Below, in pieces: positions 18,436-28,711 of a stretch of DNA of 64,000 nt. Numbering within the stretch: position 1 is the first letter of the stretch; every line of letters begins with the position of its first letter. The notes under the pieces are model-generated. The model saw only the letters and a list, made by a program, of their open reading frames with translations, made no database searches and was not told the origin of the DNA. Origin of the DNA: Aurantiochytrium sp. KH105 (Eukaryota > Sar > Bigyra > Thraustochytrida > Thraustochytriidae); the NCBI GenBank assembly GCA_003116975.1, contig BGKB01000017.1, forward strand, positions 620,001 through 684,000. Direction: 5' to 3'. A program made the position numbers and the translations under genes.

Positions 18436-18777
18436 AGTTACACGATGGCATGCAAAACGTTCATTCTGCCACGGGCACCGTGCCATCCGACATTCCTCTT
18501 CACACCGCCTGCCTCAAAGTTTCCCCGGTCAAGCACCTACTTACGGACGACGGACTTTTTCGTGAATATATACAAGGAAAATCAATCAGTAAATCAATGT
18601 ACAAAGCGTAAGCACGTATTCTTCGTCTTGATATCAAGATTGGTGACTTCGCCGCGATGCAGGCCCTGTCTGCATAAATACATGCATACGTTCCAGACAG
18701 TGAGTGGAAGATTTGGCCAAGCCGGAAATATCCATGGAAACAGAAACAAAAAATGACAAAATGTACATATAGGTATG
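18436..18777. other. Convergent intergenic spacer
   Basis: 342 bp between the stops of the RING gene (+) and NVL (-). It holds no frame with a recognisable product and presumably contains both 3' UTRs. Confidence 0.5.
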
Positions 18778-21528
18778 TTACTTGCTTGTGGCGTCCAGCG
18801 TGTTGGACAAAGGAGCGCTCTCCATGGAACGATACAGGAGCTGATCCTTTTCGGAAATGGACGGCCGGATCGAGTTCATGGCCTTTTCGAAATCATCCGC
18901 GTTCACGCGCGTCTGGCGCGACGCTTGCACAGCATCTCCAGCATCGACCATCATTGCTTCACCGGCATCTGCGTCCTCGCTCGCCTTCTTTTGAGATTCC
19001 TCAATACGAATGCGGCGCAAGGCGTTCATTGCGGCCTCCTTGACGAGCGCATTAAGATCCGCGCCCGAAAATCGCTCAAGACGAGGGGAGCAACCGACGC
19101 TTTCGAGGTCCACTGACCCATCCATGGGTGTTTTGCGAGCACACGTCTTGAGAATCGAAACACGATCCTTCGAGGTCGGCAGCGGCACGTACAAGAGCTT
19201 GTCGAGACGTCCTGGACGTAGAATGGCCGGATCGATAATGTCAGGGCGATTGGTGGCCGCAATCACAAAGACTTCGCGCCGCTCCTCGAGGCCGTCCATT
19301 TCAGTGAGCAGCTGATTCACCACGCGCTCGCTGACGCCATTGCTGCCATCTGATCCGCGGCGCGGGCACAGCGCATCCAATTCATCGAAAAAGACAACGC
19401 AAGGCGCCGACGTACGCGCCCGCGCAAAGACTTGACGGACTGCGCGCTCAGACTCACCAACGTACTTGTTGAGAAGCTCGGGACCTTTGACGGAGATGAA
19501 ATTGGAGCCGCTGCTATTTGCAATTGCTTTGGCGGTCAGGGTTTTACCACATCCAGGTGGGCCATAGAGAAGGACACCCATTGGTGCGGTCAAACCCATA
19601 GCACGGAAACGCTCGGGATGCCGAATAGGCTCGGTAATGGCCATGCTGAGCTCCTCTCGAATCTGTATCATTGCATGCATGAATTTCCGTCAGTTTTCTC
19701 GATTTCTTTCTTGCGCACTGTCTCAAAGGAGACAGCAACAACGATCACGCCCGTTTTTTTTTAAGATTGTTCACACGGGCCTTGCGCACGAAGAGGGTCT
19801 CTCGTGCTCAGAATGAGTAGGAGGTAATTTTAGTTTCACGGCATGTCAAACGACTGTTTATAGTCATCATCACAGCACGCGACCTCTCTTCGTGACGCAT
19901 GGCATCGCACACAATCTCCCTCCCTCTCTCCCTTTCTTTCCATCTCCTGTAAATGGACAGATTAAACTTACATCACCCAGGGATCCAATATCATCCCAAG
20001 TAACCGATGGAACGGTGGCAAATCCTTCGCGCTTTGCGCTCGGCTGAACCTTCCCGACGGCTTCAAGAAAGTCTGACATTTGTACAAACACAGGCTCCAG
20101 TTGGTCCGGAGAAAACGGCTCGCGCATCTGGTCCACGGAGCCAATCTCAGTCTTGTCAGATCCGAGCGAGTGAAAGACACGATTAACTGCAAGCACAGCT
20201 GCCTCTTTACACAGGGCGTCGAGATCGGCACCCACAAATCCCGGTGTGAGACGAGCCACCTCCTCGAAATCAAAGTCGCCCGCAAGTCGCATTCGCGACG
20301 ACAAGCACTGCAAAATCTTTGCACGGGCAGGTGTATCAGGGATGCCCATTGCAATCTCTCGGTCAAACCTCCCCGCGCGTCGCAATGCTGGGTCCAGCGC
20401 GTCAGGTCGATTTGTTGCTCCAATCACTAGTACAGCCCCGCTGCTCGTTCTATCAGCCGCACGGCCCTCTTTCGTCTCGCTGGCGACTGCGTTGGGGTCG
20501 AGATCCTCGTCATCGGCCTCAACCTCCCGTCGGAGCGAGTCCATGCAAGTCAGCAGCTGGGCAACGATGCGTCGCTCCATGCCGCGGCTGCTCGACTCGC
20601 GCTTGCCAGTGATTGCATCAATCTCATCAATAAAAATGATCGCGGGCGCGTTGACGCGCGCAGCATCGAAAAGGCCACGCAACTTTTGCTCGCTCTCTCC
20701 GCTCATACCGCTCACAATCTCTGGTGCCGAAATGGAGTAAAAGGCAACATCCAGCTCACCGGCAATGGCGCGCGCAAGCATCGTCTTTCCCGAACCCGGG
20801 GGTCCGTGCAGCAACACGCCTCGCGGAGGGTCAACGCCGAGGTGCTCGTATAGCTCTGGGTGCACGAGCGGGTATGCGCAGAGCTCGCGAATGTCTTTGA
20901 TACACGAGTCAATTCCGCCCATATCCTTGAAACGCACTCCCGGCCGCTGCGCCTGGACCCCAAAGCCATCGCCAGCAGGCGGGACCGGCAATTGGCCAGG
21001 CTTGGGCATAGCTCGCTTGCGCGACTTGGCCTTAACTGGCTGTCGATCTTGCTCCTGAGCTTGCTGTCGCTGCTGAGCCTGTTCGAGGCGGGTCTTCTTA
21101 CGTTGCGCCGCGTACAAGCCGCCATTGAGCATGTTATGCTTGTCCTCGGTGTCGCCGTCGGCGTCGTTGTCGCTGTCGTCAGACTCGCTATCTCCGCCGG
21201 CGGGCGATGCCGGCCGGCTCGAGGCCTGCCTTCGCTCGATGATGAGCGCGCTGAGCAGCTGGCGCACGCCCTTTTCCGACTTGCGCGCATACTCGCGGTG
21301 CTTTTGCAGCAGCAGCTCGTAGGCGCGCTCCGAGGTGAGCTTGGGCGCGCCGTCTTCTTCAGCGCCGACCTCGGCGCCGTCCAGGAGCGCGTGCACGCGG
21401 TTCACCAGCAGCGTGTCGCCGCGCAAGGGGCCCGCGCCCGTGCCCGCGGGCCGCCTCCGCTTCTTGCCCATCGTGCCGCGCGGATGGTTGGCCGTCGCGA
21501 GCTTGGGTGTTTGCTCAGATTTGATCAT
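18778..21528 (-). CDS. NVL: NVL / Rix7-type AAA ATPase, 60S ribosome biogenesis (two exons)
   Basis: Exon 1 is 19972-21528, the intron is 19663-19971 (309 nt, GTAAGT...ACAG, phase 0) and exon 2 is 18778-19662; 813 residues (human NVL 856). The N-terminus has a basic nuclear-type stretch (M-G-K-K-R-R-R-P from residue 20, an alternative start). There are two AAA modules. D1 has [16 protein letters not shown] and the [10 protein letters not shown] sensor region. D2 has [23 protein letters not shown] and [10 protein letters not shown]. Splicing joins W-D-D-I-G-S-L-G-D to I-R-E-E-L-S-M-A-I, exactly the NVL/CDC48 D2 entry. NVL/Rix7 strips assembly factors from pre-60S particles in the nucleolus. 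A GATT microsatellite lies in its upstream region. Confidence 0.93.
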
Positions 21529-21708
21529 CGATTGTCATTTTTGATAAGAGGTCAGGCAGGCAATGAATGGGTGGCTTTGCGTAGTTTGGCTGCAATTCTG
21601 TCCCTTCTACTACCACTGGCAGTCTGGTTTAGCTCGACGCCACGATGGGTGGACGCGAGGGCGGTATCATCATGGCAACGGAGGTCCGGGCCAGTTGATC
21701 AATTGCCA

Positions 21709-21902
<194 letters not shown>

Positions 21903-21997
21903 GGACGTTGCCGTGAATGATGGAGAGAACAAACTCCGTGGAAAATTATGTGCAGAATTGGTCAGTGTTCAGCAAGCCGAGCCAATCTATAATCAAG

Positions 21998-24649
21998 TCA
22001 TTCAATGTAAAAGGACCAGAAGCGACGAGTTGAGGAGCGCGAGTTTTTCGGGCGCGATAGGCCTGAAATGAGATCGTCCTCGGAAATAGGAACGTTGTTG
22101 AAATCGACACCATGTGCGACCCAATGACGGAGAAGATCCGGGAGACTCCATTGACGGCCACGAAAAATAACGGGTTCGTCGACTTTCTGACCAAAGAGGT
22201 CGCGCAAACTCCGGCGCAGCGAAACGCCACGAGCCTCTGGGATCTCTTCCCAGCGAATTTCGGCCGCAACAGACTCGCGGCGAAAACGCTGCCACTCTGG
22301 CCACGTTTCTAAGAACGCATCGACTTGCTCCTCACTAATGGCAAGCGCCTGCTGACGAGCAGCGTCGATTTCGCGATCCTTGATTTCCATGAACTTGGGA
22401 AAGTGCATGGCCAGCGCAGACACGGGCAGGTCGAGGTCCTCGAGCAAAGCAATCTCGAAACGTAAATACACGCATACGTCGTCGACAAAGCCGAGCGAAT
22501 TGCACTTGGCCATGGCATGCTCGTGCACGACCTGGAGATTCATCACTCGGCGCGCAAGAGCCCGGAGCCTCGATTCGCTTCCGCGCGCGCGCGCAGTCTC
22601 TACGAGCAACTGCATTTGGTTCAAAGCCCAAATTGGTTTGTCATCGCAAGCATCAGTGCTATCGACCATGCGGAGAATGACCTCCTCGCGCGCCACCTCG
22701 TCACTGACGAGGATCCCAAGGACCTCGAGAACTCGCATGGCGAGTCGGGGGCGCATCTCGGCCAAGAGAAATTCCTTTGCACCTCGCAGGCGCGAGAGAA
22801 AGACGAGCACGCCACGTTTGCTTGCATCGTCTACCACATCGTTGACATCTTCGGCTGTAAAGTCGGGAGACACCGGGTCGCCGTGCTCGTCCGCCGCATA
22901 CGTGCTCCAGAACGCGACGGCCTGTGCAAAACTCTCAAATGGCGGCACGTCCACCGTCTCTTCGTTCTGGCGATTGGCGCGCAACGAGACGTGGAACCGC
23001 AAAAACGGGGCCTCCACGTTGCGCAGCCACTCGAGGGCCGAAACTCCGAGCCCAGAGCTGCCAAGGTAGACTTCGTGGGGCTCGCCATCCTCGCGGGCTT
23101 GCCAACCGAGCATTTCTGTAGGAAGCGAATCGAGGGCCTCACACCTCTCAAGGTACACGTCGCCTCCCACGACAAGATCGGCCGGAAGGCTCGTCAGATT
23201 GACGCACGAATTGCAATTGAGATCACGCTCAACCACCAGCGTCTGCGGGAGCTCCTCGATGGAGCGTAGCGCGCTGCAATCCAAATTCCCATGGACGATG
23301 AGACGGCGTCCGAGAGTGCGGAGGCCCCGCAAACCGCCGCACTTGAGGTCTCCGCCGACCTCGAGAACTTCGGGCAAGGCGTGCACGCCGGTCGACTGCC
23401 GGAGTGTCAAGTCTCCAGCGACTGCAATCTTGTCCGGGAGACCCTGGAGTGACTTGCAGCTTGAGAGGTCCAGATTGCCGCCAACCTCCACCGTGTCAGG
23501 CAAGTGGGCCAGAGAGGAGCACCATTGAAAGTTGCAGTCGCCCTGCACTCGCAGCGCCACGGGAATTTCGACAAGGGCCGGGCACTTGCGGCAGTCCACC
23601 TCGGCAAAGCCTTCCGAAGCATACGGTAGCTTACGAAGCGCACACGCGGGAGTGACAATGTCGGGAAGCGTCCGCTGAAAGGAGGGCTCGGCACCGAATG
23701 GTCGAGCTGCTCGCACAGCGGCTTCGAGACCGACTTGTGCAATGCTGGAGCCTCGCGTTCTCGCGGCGATATCGTCCTGCTCTGCTTCAAGATCCTCGGC
23801 GACGGCAGCGCTGGCAGCGGCGGCGGCGGACCCGGGCGCCGCGTGCGGGATTTCGCTCAGCGTGCTGCGACGCCGGGCGGTGATTTGGTACCAGCGTCTG
23901 TCCGAAAGGGCCTGTGCTCGCTTGACGGTGTCGACGCCGGCCCAGAGGAGATTCTCCCACGACGCGCGAGGCCGCGCATGGCGCAGCTCGTTGCGCAGAT
24001 GGAGGAGCGCGTCCGTGGACCATTTCCCAGGCTGGAGCTCGAAGCCTTCGCCAAGAGAATTGAGTCGCGGGCAAAGATCGACGATGAGGCTGCCCTCGAT
24101 GCGCGTGTTGTCGGGAAGCTTGATGAGCATCGGGCAATCACGCAGGAAGAGCGCCACATCGCGCAGAAGGAGCGGCGGGAGGTTCGTATCCGTGACCTTT
24201 GTGAGCCGCAGCACCCTGGCGCGGGGCTCCTGGTTGGCGGCCGCGGCCCGCACCTCGCTGCGCAGGTTCGGCTCGACGACGAGCCGGCCGTCCTCGTCGA
24301 CGCTGAGCGCGAAGCGGCTCAGCTCCTTGACGATCTCGCTGTTGTCGATCCCGCGCACGACCTCCTGGGTGCGCTCGTCCCAGTCGTCGGAGGCGCGGTG
24401 CGCGACGATCTCCTCGTCCCCGTCCTCCGCGTTCTCCCCGATCGCCCTCGCCAGCTCCTCGCGCAGCTCCTCGCGCTCGCGCCGGACCCGCTGCGCGCGC
24501 AGCACGGGCGTCAGCATGTTGAGCAGCGACCTCGACCGCTCCGCGACGTGCCGCCGCCTCGACGCGCGCGCCGCCGCGGGGGGCGCCTCCGGGGCCTCCT
24601 CGCCCTCGCCCCGCGCGGCCGCGCCGCCCTCGGCCCCGCCGCGCGCCAT
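21998..24649 (-). CDS. LRR protein with NEL (IpaH/SspH-type) E3 ubiquitin ligase domain
   Basis: 883 residues, intronless. Residues 1-330 are a charged helical region with an Arg-rich start. About 340-515 is a run of 20-23-residue LRRs of the bacterial 'L-P-x-x-L-x-V-G-G-D-L-x-L-x-x-C' type. About 560-800 matches the novel E3 ligase domain of Shigella IpaH, Salmonella SspH/SlrP and Pseudomonas relatives. It has a helical lead-in (A-V-A-F-W-S-T-Y), the catalytic C-x-D as C668-D-D670 in D-A-C-D-D-K-P followed by A-L-N-Q-M-Q-L-L-V, then F-V-D-D-V-C-V-Y-L, L-D-L-P-V-S-A-L-A-M-H-F and F-L-E-T-W-P-E-W-Q. NEL enzymes take ubiquitin on the Cys and are held inactive by their LRR. Residues 800-883 are an extra tail. 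There is no signal peptide; flanking genes are eukaryotic. Activity and substrate are inference. Confidence 0.85.
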   Translation of the reverse strand: MARGGAEGGAAARGEGEEAPEAPPAAARASRRRHVAERSRSLLNMLTPVLRAQRVRREREELREELARAIGENAEDGDEEIVAHRASDDWDERTQEVVRGIDNSEIVKELSRFALSVDEDGRLVVEPNLRSEVRAAAANQEPRARVLRLTKVTDTNLPPLLLRDVALFLRDCPMLIKLPDNTRIEGSLIVDLCPRLNSLGEGFELQPGKWSTDALLHLRNELRHARPRASWENLLWAGVDTVKRAQALSDRRWYQITARRRSTLSEIPHAAPGSAAAAASAAVAEDLEAEQDDIAARTRGSSIAQVGLEAAVRAARPFGAEPSFQRTLPDIVTPACALRKLPYASEGFAEVDCRKCPALVEIPVALRVQGDCNFQWCSSLAHLPDTVEVGGNLDLSSCKSLQGLPDKIAVAGDLTLRQSTGVHALPEVLEVGGDLKCGGLRGLRTLGRRLIVHGNLDCSALRSIEELPQTLVVERDLNCNSCVNLTSLPADLVVGGDVYLERCEALDSLPTEMLGWQAREDGEPHEVYLGSSGLGVSALEWLRNVEAPFLRFHVSLRANRQNEETVDVPPFESFAQAVAFWSTYAADEHGDPVSPDFTAEDVNDVVDDASKRGVLVFLSRLRGAKEFLLAEMRPRLAMRVLEVLGILVSDEVAREEVILRMVDSTDACDDKPIWALNQMQLLVETARARGSESRLRALARRVMNLQVVHEHAMAKCNSLGFVDDVCVYLRFEIALLEDLDLPVSALAMHFPKFMEIKDREIDAARQQALAISEEQVDAFLETWPEWQRFRRESVAAEIRWEEIPEARGVSLRRSLRDLFGQKVDEPVIFRGRQWSLPDLLRHWVAHGVDFNNVPISEDDLISGLSRPKNSRSSTRRFWSFYIE

Positions 24650-25580
24650 GCTATGCTATCCTCCGCCGCGCAGCTGCTCCTCGCGAGCGAGCGCCGGGGC
24701 GCGACGGGTCTGCCGCACGTGCCGCTCGCGGCGCTGCGCTGCGGCGCACACCCTAGCCTCGACGCGGCGACGCCTCGGCGGGGCTCGTCGCGCTCGACTC
24801 TGCTCTGCTCTGCTCTGCTCTGCTCCGCTCTGCTCGGCTCGGCTCGGCTCGGCTCGGCTCTGCGCGCCGGGCGCGGCCGCGCGGTGCGCGCGAGAGAGAG
24901 GGCTGGAGCGAGGTGTCCTGGCTGGGACCCGGGACGATCGAGCGCAGCAGTTGGATGATGATGGCTTGGAAATATCTTCTCCTCGCTTGCCGCTCCGCCC
25001 GCCGGCACGCGCCGCGAGAACGGCCCCGCGCGCCACGCCGCGGAGCGCCGCGCCGCGCCGCGCCGCGCCTCGCCACGCCGCACGCGTCTGCCTCTCCGCC
25101 CGCCCGAGGCTTGGCTCTCTCGCCGAGGTCCGCCGTTGGGTCTTTGCACGCGCTGCTGCTGCATTCACAGTGTCACTCACTCATTCACTCACTTCATTCA
25201 CTCACAGTCATTCCCCGCCTCAGGCTGGCTGCGTCGCGCGGGAGTCCAGTAGTATGCCTCGTACCCACCTCTATCTACCCCGTCTCGCCGCGCGATCACG
25301 CGGAGAACTGCCGCACCGGCTCCGGCCAGCGCGTCGGGCCGGCTCCGGGAACGATCGTGACATCGATCGATCCTCCGCAGCGGCAGGCGGCAAGCACAGC
25401 GTGGGAGAATGAAGACAAGATGGAGAGCGCGATCGATGGCAGATGCAGAGGTCGCGGGGAGGTGAAAGGAAGCGGAGTCGAATCGAGGTAGGCCTATATA
25501 GTTTGTGCGTGGGATCCGGAGCAAGAGACTCCTTCGACATGATGGCGATCATCGTGAACAGGAGAGGAAAGAAATAAAAA
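24650..25580. promoter_or_regulatory. Upstream region of the NEL gene / 3' side of the ABC gene
   Basis: About 0.9 kb, GC-rich. It contains a pentanucleotide run of GCTCT/GCTCG units at 24798-24862 just upstream of the NEL start, GCCGC repeats at 25045-25075, a TCAC/TTCA run at 25172-25206, and one TAGGCCTA palindrome at 25489-25496. No coding frame with a recognisable product lies here. Confidence 0.4.
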
Positions 25581-27611
25581 TTACTTGGCGATGCGCGAGA
25601 TGTCCCATCGGCCCGCCCCGTGGAGGGTGAGCTTGTGAGAGTGGAAAGACTCGATCGTGACGCGATGCCCCACGCTGACATAGGCCTGACAAGACGTTGC
25701 GAGAAGCTGGTGCATGCGTGCCTCGGCGGCCATATCCAGCGCAGAGGTAGCCTCGTCCAGAAAGACGAAGCGAGGCTTGCGCAGGGAAATGCGGCAGAAA
25801 GCGATGCGCTGTTGCTCGCCCACCGAAAGTTCGTCGGACCAACGCAAAACAGTGTCGAGCCCTTCGGGGCAGCGCTCCTCAAGGTGGCTCAGCCCAACGA
25901 CGTGCAACACACGCATCGCTTCAGCATCTCGATGCTGTGGGACCTCGTCCCGTGGCGTCGGGTAAAAGAGCTGCTCGCGCAGGCTCCCGAGCGTCATGTA
26001 CGGCTGTTGCGGAATGAACATGATATCGTCCTTGAACGGCCGGGTAATTGTGCCAGCGGCACCATTCATTGCCAGTCCCTGGATGCAGCGCAACAAGCTC
26101 GTCTTTCCAAATCCGCTGCCTCCGGTGATGAGAAGGCGGTCGGTGCCTTCGAGGACAATATTGAGCCGCGACACGAGCACACGACCTCGATACTGCAAAG
26201 TCACCTCATTGAGCTCAAGCCAGGCATCCGAGGAAGACTGCGGCGTGCGCTCAATGAGCGCGGCGCCACCCTCATAGTCCCCAGCTTCCGCCTTTTCAAG
26301 TTTGTCGAGATGCGAATCCTTCGAGGAGCGCAGCATGCCATGCAGCTGGTCCGTGACGGCTTTGAGGCGCGAAAAGTCGTTAATGTTCTCTGCGAGAATC
26401 ATAAGATGGAAGAGTACCTCGTCAAAGGCCTCCGAGGCCTGAAGCACGGCGGCCAATTGCGAAGATACAGACGTTGGGCTGTCCGTGCTGCCGTTGTCAT
26501 CGCCGTGACTGCACGCGTGGCTGTGGTCATGCGCATGTGCATGCGCATGTGCCGACGCATGGCTATGGCCATGAGAGCTGGCGTGGCTGTGGCCGTGCGC
26601 AGGCAAAAGCGCCTCTGCAGCAGCTTCTGCTGAAGTCGAGCCAGAGACCGAGGAACCAGCCTGCGCGAGCACTAAATAAAAAGGCAAGAGACCTGCCACC
26701 TTGCGAAACGTTGACGAAAACATTTGCACCAGATCGCGCTGTTGACTGCGCTCCCAACCACGACTGAGCTTGGTCAGATGGCGATCTCGCAGCGTTTCAA
26801 CCTCTTGCGCCGCGCCATCGTAAAAAGCAATCGACTCAGCGTTGTCAAGAACCCTCGTGAGAGCGTAACGAAAGTCGTTGGTGGCCTCGCGCTCAAGACG
26901 ATACAGTGAGGGCAGGCTCTTGCCGACAAAGAGTGTCGAGGCGGTCCCGAGAAGTGCAAGACGCTGCGAAGTTGTGGCAAGGCTTCGCGAGGGTCCCGCG
27001 AGCATGCGCGTGAAAAAGTACAAGTGAATCGCCGCTTGCACGGACTCCAAAAGGAGATCGAGACTCAGATTAACGAACTTGTCCACGCCTTCCGCCACGT
27101 GCTGGTCGATGCTCAGTTCGTCATGTCCGTTCTCGGCGAGGTTATGATCCGTGCTGTCCCTGAGGTCCTCGGGCGGGCGCAGTCGGGCGCACGCGAGGTT
27201 TACATAATCGCGAAGGAGACGATTTGTGAGGCAGGTTGACCACGCGGCGCGCAGGCCGCGCAGCACGTGCTCGTAAAAGGCGTCGAGTGGCGAGAGCAAA
27301 AGTAGGAGCCCGAGCTTTCGCGCCAGAGTTGCGCTGAAGCGGTCCGTGCCGGCCGCTGTCAGGACATCTCTTGTCGCGGCCGCTAGAACCGTAGCGGCTT
27401 TGCCTCGTACAATCTGCAGCGCCAGCACAGCTGCGAGACGCAGCCACGCCTCCTTCCTCGGTCGCACGAGGCGATGAGAGGGTTTGCCAGAAAGGCTGCG
27501 ACTCTTGTCTCCGCGCGCTTTCTGCTCCTTGTCCTGGCCTTGTCCTTGGCCTTGCTCCTCCTGCAACCAGAAGAGCCGCGCCACTGCGACCCACCTTGCA
27601 GCCGTCTCCAT
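25581..27611 (-). CDS. ABCD-family half ABC transporter with histidine-rich insert
   Basis: 676 residues from the first ATG (27611). The membrane half (about residues 50-425) carries the ABCD/SbmA-type EAA motif as N-A-E-S-I-A-F-Y-D-G. The nucleotide-binding half has Walker A G-G-S-G-F-G-K-T (497-504), the signature L-S-V-G-E-Q-Q (595-601), Walker B F-V-F-L-D-E with the S-A-L-D D-loop, and the switch His in S-V-G-H-R. ABCD proteins dimerise and move acyl-CoAs into peroxisomes, or cobalamin out of lysosomes (ABCD4); the substrate here is unknown. Residues 339-370 form a striking loop of alternating His (H-G-H-S-H, H-A-H-A-H-A-H-D-H), normally seen in zinc transporters. The frame continues upstream to 27854 without an ATG, so an upstream exon is possible. 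Confidence 0.85.
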   Translation of the reverse strand: METAARWVAVARLFWLQEEQGQGQGQDKEQKARGDKSRSLSGKPSHRLVRPRKEAWLRLAAVLALQIVRGKAATVLAAATRDVLTAAGTDRFSATLARKLGLLLLLSPLDAFYEHVLRGLRAAWSTCLTNRLLRDYVNLACARLRPPEDLRDSTDHNLAENGHDELSIDQHVAEGVDKFVNLSLDLLLESVQAAIHLYFFTRMLAGPSRSLATTSQRLALLGTASTLFVGKSLPSLYRLEREATNDFRYALTRVLDNAESIAFYDGAAQEVETLRDRHLTKLSRGWERSQQRDLVQMFSSTFRKVAGLLPFYLVLAQAGSSVSGSTSAEAAAEALLPAHGHSHASSHGHSHASAHAHAHAHDHSHACSHGDDNGSTDSPTSVSSQLAAVLQASEAFDEVLFHLMILAENINDFSRLKAVTDQLHGMLRSSKDSHLDKLEKAEAGDYEGGAALIERTPQSSSDAWLELNEVTLQYRGRVLVSRLNIVLEGTDRLLITGGSGFGKTSLLRCIQGLAMNGAAGTITRPFKDDIMFIPQQPYMTLGSLREQLFYPTPRDEVPQHRDAEAMRVLHVVGLSHLEERCPEGLDTVLRWSDELSVGEQQRIAFCRISLRKPRFVFLDEATSALDMAAEARMHQLLATSCQAYVSVGHRVTIESFHSHKLTLHGAGRWDISRIAK

Positions 27612-28711
27612 GGTCTCTCGCTGTGCCCGCACGCCGTGCAAAAGGCCGCAGATCGGCGATTGGGATTCTGCAAGTTCTTTCCATTTCCTTTCTCGAGAGA
27701 GGATCGAAGCAAAAAGCGCATCAAAAATCGCAAGAGGCCTGTCCGAGTGAGAGCATGCAATACTCGCCAGCGTCGCGCTTGCATCGTGTGTAATTGCGGC
27801 TTGCCACAGCCGGCAAGGATCGTCCGTGCGAAAGAGTGGCTGCTGCCATAACAATCATAGTAATCGCGATGAGTTTGTAAATCTTTTCCCCATGGCCAAA
27901 GACAAGGTTCCCTCGCTGCGGACGTAGACCTTCTAGGCCTACGTCAAGAGAATGTTCTCACAGACATTGGCGGAAGAGAGCCTGGTCTGCTTCATTTCAT
28001 CGTAATCTTAGCCACGTATGGAGGGCTCCAAGAGAGTTTTCGCCTCAAAATCTTCGGCTACTGCTATACATAGCGAATCGTTGAATGCTGTAGAATTTTT
28101 GGCATTTCGCGCTGACGAAAAAAGGATCGCCCCCCTTCTCTCATGCGCGTTTCGTCTCTCTCTCTCGTGCAGCATCTTCGCGCGTCTTGGGCTACAACGA
28201 CGTCTGGGACACGCGAGTCATTCGCAGCCGCTTGTGCCTCTTCACTCTTACGTCGCCTTGGGTCAGCACGCCCGTAGGTCGCCGTAGGTGTGGACGAGTG
28301 TAGAAGAAAGTAAAGCGGCAAGCAGGCGTGGCCGGGACCGCGTGCGCGCGGCGTGCGCGCGGCCAGGGCGGCGAGGGTGGGGTGGGGCGGAGGCGAAAGG
28401 GAGAGAGGGGGAGGGGCTTGAGGTGAGAGCGACGGGAACGTCGGCACAGAAGGTCGGCGTCGTTTCGCTCAGATCAGAGGCAGAGGCTACATTGTGGCGT
28501 CGCGTGCTCCAACCTTAAGTGAGCAAGCGTGCGTCCGTGCGTGCGTCCGTGCGTACGTGTGCGTGCATGCGAGAAAGCTATCACTTGCTTGCTTAGTTGC
28601 TTGTCTACCTGCCTAGCTGCCTACCTGTCTGCCTGCTTGCGATCACTTTTGCTTGCTTGAGCGCAGCAAGAATAACAAGAAAAACAAGAATAAGAAGTGA
28701 CTACAGTCGCG
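27612..28711. promoter_or_regulatory. Divergent promoter region between the ABC gene and the first monooxygenase
   Basis: The ABC frame is open to 27854 but lacks a start. Beyond it lies a GACGTAG...CTACGTC inverted repeat (27921-27945) with TAGGCCTA inside it (27934-27941). Further right are a purine-rich stretch (28371-28425), GCGT/CCGT repeats (28525-28570) and CTGCCTAC-type repeats (28585-28640). No other gene is supported. Confidence 0.4.

Noticed and set aside
23742..25412. 556-codon plus-strand frame
   Set aside because: It is antisense to the NEL gene and its promoter, Ser/Arg/Ala-rich without a domain, an expected by-product of high GC content.
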